DNA of 64,000 nucleotides from the NCBI RefSeq assembly GCF_000712035.1, contig NZ_KL544008.1, positions 29,694 through 93,693 of the forward strand. The letters are read 5' to 3'. This document shows, one piece after another, positions 59,415-64,000 of this stretch. The notes beneath the pieces are model-generated. The model ran no database searches and was not told where the DNA came from. It saw nothing but the letters and a program-made list of their open reading frames with translations. The position numbers and the translations under genes were made by a program. Positions within the stretch are counted from its first letter, which is position 1; every line of letters starts with the position of its first letter. This stretch comes from Salinicoccus luteus DSM 17002 (GTDB lineage Bacteria; Bacillota; Bacilli; Staphylococcales; Salinicoccaceae).

Positions 59415-59879
59415 TTACATTGCATTCTTGCGCCGGATGGCGGTGAACTGCCAGAATATCTTCAGCTGCTCGAGGTTCCAATACTCGAGGCCGAGCGAGA
59501 GGGCAGGTTTTGTATTGAACTTGATGCCGCTTGCTTCTGCTGCAGCGAGCGCCAAGTACTGGATGTGGGGCCTGAGCTGCTTGAATGGTTCCGACAGCCG
59601 TCCGTCCTCCCTGATCCAGTCCATCGGGAAGATGAGTTCGAATATGTTGATCCGCTTGTAGATGTCCGGCAGGGCGATGATGTAGCACGCCGCATCGACT
59701 TCCGGGTTCTTCAGCGATTCACTGAAGTAGCCACGGATCGACTGGTACATCTCCTTGTGTTCGTGGTTCTGGTAGAAATACGTATCCTCGATTCTCGCTT
59801 CACCGCTGTGCTTGATCTGGTCCTCCAGGAAATCGAACATCTCATTGATGTTCGTCTCCTTGTCATACGTCTTCCTCAT
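59415..59879 (-). CDS. DUF2538 family protein
   Basis: 154 residues. MRKTYDKETNINEMFDFLED, YFYQNHEHKEMYQSI, ACYIIALPDIYK and NLEQLKIFWQFTAI match the staphylococcal DUF2538 protein I recall from the same neighbourhood. The function is unknown; the protein is soluble and mixed alpha/beta. The ATG at 59879 has AGGAG 9 bases upstream, and an adjacent GTG is an alternative. It is 12 bases after lcpB. Confidence 0.85.
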   Translation of the reverse strand: MRKTYDKETNINEMFDFLEDQIKHSGEARIEDTYFYQNHEHKEMYQSIRGYFSESLKNPEVDAACYIIALPDIYKRINIFELIFPMDWIREDGRLSEPFKQLRPHIQYLALAAAEASGIKFNTKPALSLGLEYWNLEQLKIFWQFTAIRRKNAM

Positions 59880-59891
59880 CACAATCCGCTC

Positions 59892-61319
59892 CTAAACTTC
59901 ATTTTGAGATCGATCAAAGTCCTCACTTCCGGTTCCATTATCATAGTATTCTTCAGTGTTTTCCTCGTAGTATTCCTGCGTATTCTCTTCATAGTTGAAC
60001 TGTTCCGTACTGTCTTCCTGTATCCCTTCTGATCCGTTGCCATCCTCCGGCGGCCAGTAGTTGTCCTCCTCAGTCGTCGGCGCATCAGGATTTTCACCCG
60101 TTCCTTCCTCCTGGGGCGGCTGTTCACCAGTCGCTTCTTCACGGCTCGACTCACCAGAATTTTCGTCGAGGTTTTCTTCGCCCTCGATGCTCTCCTCAGG
60201 GTTGTCGTCCGGCATGTTGAAGCCGTCGCCAAGCTGACTTTCGTAGCCTTCCTGCATGAAGTAGGGCTCACCTTCCGGCTCGAATTCGTTCAGATAGTAG
60301 TCGCTGACGTAATCGTATGGCGTAATATAATCGGACAGCCGGATGTTGATCAGGTCATACGGTTCCGGCGCATCGATTTCCAGCACATCCCGGAGCGTCT
60401 TCGAAATCAGGTAGAGATGTTCTTCATTCGCCCAATAGAAGTAGGCGCCGTTGCCCGGGTTCCAGAAATCGGACCCGCGTACCTGAGTCGTATTGAACTC
60501 GATGTCGTTGAATGAATAGTAGGCGGCGAGGCTGCGGATTGTCTTCGAAGTCATGTCATGTTTCGTATTGTCCGCGACGACCTCGATCAGGTCATCGATT
60601 TTCGACAGGGCACCGGTCGATTTCGCCTTCGACAGTATCTTCTCGACCATCTCGAGCTGGCGCTGGCCGCGTCCGAGGTCTGTATCCACCCGGCGGCTCC
60701 GTACAACCGCAAGTGCCTCCTCGCCATTCAGTTCCTGCACACCTTCTTCAAGTTCGATACGTCCGCGGTCGACGGAGTTCGGCTCATTCATGTCGAATGG
60801 CACATCGAATTCCACACCGCCGAGCGCATCGACCATATCCACCACGGCCGCCATGTTGACGCGGACGTAGTGGTCGACCGGCACGTTCAAGAGGGATTCC
60901 ACAGCACGCATGGAGGCTTCCGGGCCACCCTGGCGGTGGGCGTGTGTGATCTTGTCGAAATAGTTCTCCTCAGGGAAGTATGTCAGGGTATCCCGCGGGA
61001 TGCTTGTGAGTTTCACTTCATCCTGGTTCTTGTCGAATGTCGCAAGGATCATCGTATCCGTCCGGAAGTCCTGGGAATCAAGATCCCCTTCCTCCTTGCG
61101 GGATTCACTCTCATCGATGCCGAGGATCAGCACCGTAAAGCTGTCCATCGTCGGGTCGATGTCATCCAGCCGGAGCTCGGACCTATCGCGGTCCGTCGCT
61201 TCGAACGAATCGCTCACCCCCTGTTCGAAGGAATTGAACAGGTTATAAATATATACCCCGATGACAACAAGCGCAATGACGAGGAACAGCAGTATGCCAA
61301 TAAGAATTTTCTTTTTCAT
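59892..61319 (-). CDS. lcpB: LytR-CpsA-Psr family cell-wall glycopolymer ligase
   Basis: 475 residues: one N-terminal helix (about 4-27), then the LCP domain (about 60-260) with LILGIDESE, RTDTMILATFDK, TSIPRDTLTYF and VVRSRRVDTDLGRGQRQ. Those arginines and aspartates bind the pyrophosphate of the lipid-linked polymer. It attaches wall teichoic acid or a similar polymer to peptidoglycan. From about residue 370 the protein is a very acidic Glu/Asn/Tyr-rich low-complexity tail of about 100 residues. The ribosome binding site is weak (only GTGGGT in range). Position matches LcpB near atl in S. aureus. Confidence 0.9.
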   Translation of the reverse strand: MKKKILIGILLFLVIALVVIGVYIYNLFNSFEQGVSDSFEATDRDRSELRLDDIDPTMDSFTVLILGIDESESRKEEGDLDSQDFRTDTMILATFDKNQDEVKLTSIPRDTLTYFPEENYFDKITHAHRQGGPEASMRAVESLLNVPVDHYVRVNMAAVVDMVDALGGVEFDVPFDMNEPNSVDRGRIELEEGVQELNGEEALAVVRSRRVDTDLGRGQRQLEMVEKILSKAKSTGALSKIDDLIEVVADNTKHDMTSKTIRSLAAYYSFNDIEFNTTQVRGSDFWNPGNGAYFYWANEEHLYLISKTLRDVLEIDAPEPYDLINIRLSDYITPYDYVSDYYLNEFEPEGEPYFMQEGYESQLGDGFNMPDDNPEESIEGEENLDENSGESSREEATGEQPPQEEGTGENPDAPTTEEDNYWPPEDGNGSEGIQEDSTEQFNYEENTQEYYEENTEEYYDNGTGSEDFDRSQNEV

Positions 61320-61514
61320 AATTTAATAGACCCACTTTGTTTGTTTTAGTATGTAATGACAGATTGCCATCTTTTAATTATAATATGGTAGAACCATAAA
61401 ATGGAATAGGAAATAGGAATTATTTCCCGATATCAAAACTTTGTCACATGATATAGAATGTAGAGCCAGATTACAAGTGATATATCATATTAATGAAAAA
61501 GCCAGAGGTGCTGT

Positions 61515-62678
61515 ATGAAGAAAGTCACAATGTTTGTATGGAACAATTTCGTCAATGACGCAAGAGTACTCAGGGAAGCGACTGCCCTCACCGAGGAAGG
61601 ATACACTGTCACAGTCATCGCCAAAAAGGAGATGGATGAGCTCCATCTGCCGTCAAGCGAGACCGTCGCTCCCCGAGTCTACGTCAACCGGCCGCTCAAG
61701 ATCGAACTGCCGAAGATTGTACGGAACAGGGTGAAGTCCAGCATTCTGTCGAAGCATCTGCCGAATATGCTCGAGATGTTCAAGATGATGATGCTTGGGC
61801 GGAGCAGTGATGCAGACATCTATCATTCACATGATCTGAACACGCTGCTGCAGGGTATATACAGTGCGAAGCTCCGTCTGGACAGAAAGCCGCTGATCTA
61901 TGATTCCCATGAAGTGCAGACGAGCCGTACACACTATTCCTTTAACAAGATATATAAGCTTGAGAAATTTCTGCTCAGGTTCACAGATCATGTCATCGTG
62001 GAAAACGATACACGGGCAGACTACCACAGACGGCTGTACAGGAAAAAGCCGACGCCGGTGCACAACTATTCCGAGTTCTATGACATCGAAGCGGTAGAAG
62101 CCTTCCCCATCCGGGAAACATACGGTATCGATCCGGATGAGAAGATTGTGCTGTACCAGGGCGGCATGCAGGAGGGCAGGGGGCTGTTCAAACTGCTCGA
62201 TGCATTCCGTGACATCGAAGGTGCCCGCCTGATCATGCTCGGCGACGGCAAGGAACGTCTCAATCTGATCGAATACCATAAACAACTCGGGATCGAGGAC
62301 AAGGTCATCTTCATCGACCGGGTGCCGTACAGGGAATTGAGACGCTATACAAAATCTGTCGACATCGGCATCCAGTTCTTAGAGAATACCAACTTCAACC
62401 ACTATTCCGCCTCATCCAACAAGCTCTTCGAGTATATCATGGCCCACGTGCCCGTCATTGGCTCGAAGCTGCCGGAGATTGAAGCGGTCATTGAATCCGA
62501 AGAGGTGGGGCTGACGGTCGAGCCTGAGAGTACAATACAACTGAAAGCGGCAATTGAGCAACTCATCAGTGACGATGAACTGAGAGCAAGGTTCAGGGAG
62601 AACGCGAAGCAGGCGAAATTCAAGTACAACTGGAACGAAGAGAAGGATGTATTGAAGAAGGTGTATAGAAAAATTTAA
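61515..62678 (+). CDS. Glycosyltransferase family 4-like
   Basis: 387 residues of GT-B fold. The N-terminal domain has ADIYHSHDLNTLLQG and IYDSHEVQTS. The C-terminal donor domain has VLYQGGMQEGRGLFKLLDAF, IMLGDGKER, and the nucleotide-sugar motif NKLFEYIMAHVPVIGSKLPE. It transfers a sugar from a nucleotide donor to an unknown acceptor at the cytosolic membrane face. AGAGGTG precedes the ATG. The gap before it (61320-61514) is AT-rich with no clear operator. A wall polymer or teichoic-acid role is suggested by the lcpB and atl neighbours. Confidence 0.88.
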   Translation: MKKVTMFVWNNFVNDARVLREATALTEEGYTVTVIAKKEMDELHLPSSETVAPRVYVNRPLKIELPKIVRNRVKSSILSKHLPNMLEMFKMMMLGRSSDADIYHSHDLNTLLQGIYSAKLRLDRKPLIYDSHEVQTSRTHYSFNKIYKLEKFLLRFTDHVIVENDTRADYHRRLYRKKPTPVHNYSEFYDIEAVEAFPIRETYGIDPDEKIVLYQGGMQEGRGLFKLLDAFRDIEGARLIMLGDGKERLNLIEYHKQLGIEDKVIFIDRVPYRELRRYTKSVDIGIQFLENTNFNHYSASSNKLFEYIMAHVPVIGSKLPEIEAVIESEEVGLTVEPESTIQLKAAIEQLISDDELRARFRENAKQAKFKYNWNEEKDVLKKVYRKI

Positions 62679-62683
62679 AATAA

Positions 62684-62722
62684 AAAGAATGCCGTCCTCT
62701 GTAAGAGCGGCATTCTTTTTAT
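62684..62722 (+). terminator. Terminator of the glycosyltransferase gene
   Basis: AAGAATGCCG and CGGCATTCTT arms across a 13-base loop, then TTTATTTTTT. Confidence 0.85.
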
Positions 62723-62880
62723 TTTTTGCTTATTTCATACATTCGCTTTTGCGTAACTCAGTTTTCACGATTTACTATTGCAATTTCTCTGTTTAAATGG
62801 TTACGCTCTCCTCATCACTAGAACTTAAAGTGTTTTGAAGTAAAAAAGCTACTAAGTTCTATAAAAAAGGAGGTACTACT

Positions 62881-63021
62881 GTGGATATAACAATGTTTTT
62901 TGAAATCTTCATATCGATTGAAACACTCGATCTTTCACCCTATGTTAATCTATTCCTTGCGTTTCCCGAGCGCTACAGAGGAGAGAAAAACAACGAAGGG
63001 CGAAATCAAGGTGCTGAGTAA
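62881..63021 (+). CDS. Short ORF with strong ribosome binding site
   Basis: 46 codons from GTG: MDITMFFEIFISIETLDLSP, then a hydrophobic patch, then a charged end with ERYRGEKNNEGRNQGAE. AAAAAAGGAGG lies 9 bases upstream, a near-perfect Shine-Dalgarno. A downstream hairpin terminator (63039-63075) closes the unit. An AGAACTT/AAGTTCT repeat (about 62820-62860) lies just before the site. It resembles no family I know; a small membrane-active or toxin-like peptide is possible, but nothing proves translation. Confidence 0.45.
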   Translation: MDITMFFEIFISIETLDLSPYVNLFLAFPERYRGEKNNEGRNQGAE

Positions 63022-63038
63022 ACCGTGAGTATGATTAC

Positions 63039-63075
63039 CATAGGGCATGACAGTGCTCTATGGTTTTTTATTATA
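63039..63075 (+). terminator. Terminator after the short ORF
   Basis: ACCATAGGGC pairs with GCTCTATGGT around a short loop, then T6. It may work for both strands, since the autolysin gene ends at 63113. Confidence 0.75.
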
Positions 63076-63112
63076 GTATCAAACTTTTCACTTCTTGTAC
63101 AATAACGTTGAA

Positions 63113-64000
63113 TCAAAATGTGTATCTTGTGTAATATTGGCCCTGCAGACCGAGCTGGTCGTAGTAGTTCTGAAGATTGCGTGCTGTGGCATAGGCCCAG
63201 TTGACGTCTGTTGCATACTGGTAGGTGCCCGGGTTCGCCGGGTTCCAACGCATTGCGTACAGCGTGTTCTGTCCACGGTTGAAGTAGCCGCTCGAGATGA
63301 ACTGTGCGCCACCGATTACTGCCTTTGCTGGTGTATCCCAGCCCATGCGTTGTGCATAGCGTGCCCCTTCCAAAACAGGGTTGTGGTCGTATGCTGCGAT
63401 GCCGTACATGTTGTAGTAGAGCTTACCATTCTCAGAGATGTTGCCATTCGTGTCAAGGCGGACACCCTGGGCGAGTGTGCTCTGGCCATTGCCCGTTTCA
63501 TGCAGAGCATGGGAGATTAGATAAACCTCATTTACACCATGCGTGTTCGCCGCCTGCAGGAAGGCTGTCCCTTGATTATGCAGTATGCCTTTCCCATTGA
63601 GCAGTTTGTTGTTCAGTTCACTACTTGAGATGTTCTGCGCGCGGTTCAAGTCGAGGTAGGTGTAGTCCCAAGTTTCGGTAGTATGGTTCGCAGGATTGAG
63701 ATATTGTTCCACTTCACTGCGTGTCGCATTTCTCCAGCCACCACCGGATACCCAGGCCTGTGGCTTGGCTCCCAAGTTCATTTGGATGTCGACTGCTTTA
63801 TCAAGTGAAATGCCGTACTTGACCGTGTTGACTACAGGCGATGGGCTGGAGGGTTCATATGGTTTAATCTTAGTTGACCCAATCCATCCATATACGTTAT
63901 CAATTTTGCCATAGTAGTAGATGTGGCTGCCCAATCTCAATGACCGCTCGGAGGCGAAGAATGGGGAGTGGTAATCACCGAGGCGTTTGAGCTGTTGTTT
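63113..64000 (-). CDS. atl: Atl-type glucosaminidase, C-terminal part (runs off window)
   Basis: 296 residues are visible and the frame stays open to the edge. The first part is a GW/SH3-like wall-binding repeat (GSHIYYYGKIDNVYGWIGST). The catalytic endo-beta-N-acetylglucosaminidase domain (GH73-like) follows, with VNEVYLISHALHETGNGQST holding the likely catalytic glutamate, then YYNMYGIAAYDHNPV and NWAYATARNLQNYYDQL at the end. It cuts wall glycan during cell separation. In staphylococci this is the C-terminal half of the bifunctional autolysin; the amidase half would lie outside. Location near lcpB agrees. Confidence 0.92.
   Translation of the reverse strand, partial: KQQLKRLGDYHSPFFASERSLRLGSHIYYYGKIDNVYGWIGSTKIKPYEPSSPSPVVNTVKYGISLDKAVDIQMNLGAKPQAWVSGGGWRNATRSEVEQYLNPANHTTETWDYTYLDLNRAQNISSSELNNKLLNGKGILHNQGTAFLQAANTHGVNEVYLISHALHETGNGQSTLAQGVRLDTNGNISENGKLYYNMYGIAAYDHNPVLEGARYAQRMGWDTPAKAVIGGAQFISSGYFNRGQNTLYAMRWNPANPGTYQYATDVNWAYATARNLQNYYDQLGLQGQYYTRYTF

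Overview
The window reads as a chromosomal segment of a member of the Staphylococcaceae. The order trpS - spx - mecA - coiA - pepF - RsaE sRNA - yjbH - truncated globin - CYTH - UPF0738 - relQ - nadK - mgtE - CPA2 antiporter - fabI - yjcG/yjcH - ltaA - murE - prfC - htrA - ktr - comK - lcpB - atl matches the staphylococcal core order from memory. The bases look roughly balanced in GC, well above Staphylococcus, and MurE carries the D-N-P-A lysine-specificity motif. A moderately halophilic relative such as Salinicoccus is my best guess. This is inference, not a database match. I saw no rRNA, tRNA, insertion sequence, prophage or CRISPR array.

Layout. 1-4.7 kb: trpS start (minus), spx with a SigB-like promoter, mecA, coiA and pepF. 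4.8-9.4 kb: the RsaE/RoxS small RNA, then a ba3-type cytochrome oxidase operon (subunits IIa, II, I, a Sco copper chaperone, an unknown membrane protein), with a convergent Crp/Fnr regulator sharing its terminator. A CRP-like palindrome lies at about -41.5 of the oxidase promoter. 9.6-17.6 kb: divergent stress/redox operons (CYTH-globin-YjbH; UPF0738-RelQ-NadK), Mg2+ and cation transporters, and fabI under a FapR operator. 17.7-26.9 kb: YjcG, YjcH, AgcS, PerM, an MBL hydrolase, a TetR-controlled ABC exporter and a lysin-like M23-SH3 protein.

27-36 kb is the most striking part: a mirror-image pair of Tat-dependent GMC dehydrogenase modules. Each has a small membrane protein, a gluconate-dehydrogenase subunit 3, a flavoprotein with a C-x2-C-x2-C-x4-C motif, and its own TatC. 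The two are arranged head-out around galU. 36-47 kb: CapA, LtaA, MurE, a YueH-like protein, RF3, a Mn2+ riboswitch with TerC, HtrA, KtrD and a degenerate 5'-nucleotidase-like protein.

47.6-54.5 kb is accessory and regulatory. It holds two paralogous CotF-like gene pairs with SigB-like promoters, a sigma factor divergent from comK, a membrane zincin of unknown function with a companion gene, and MarR and MerR regulators. 54.6-64 kb: VTC polyphosphate polymerase-like protein plus DUF4956, ThiXYZ under a TPP riboswitch, an LcpB-DUF2538-GNAT operon, a glycosyltransferase, a short ORF with a strong RBS, and the 3' part of an Atl-type glucosaminidase that runs off the window.

Themes: MecA, YjbH, CoiA, ComK and a sigma factor place several Spx/competence control parts within 50 kb. 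GalU, LtaA, MurE, LcpB and Atl serve the cell envelope.
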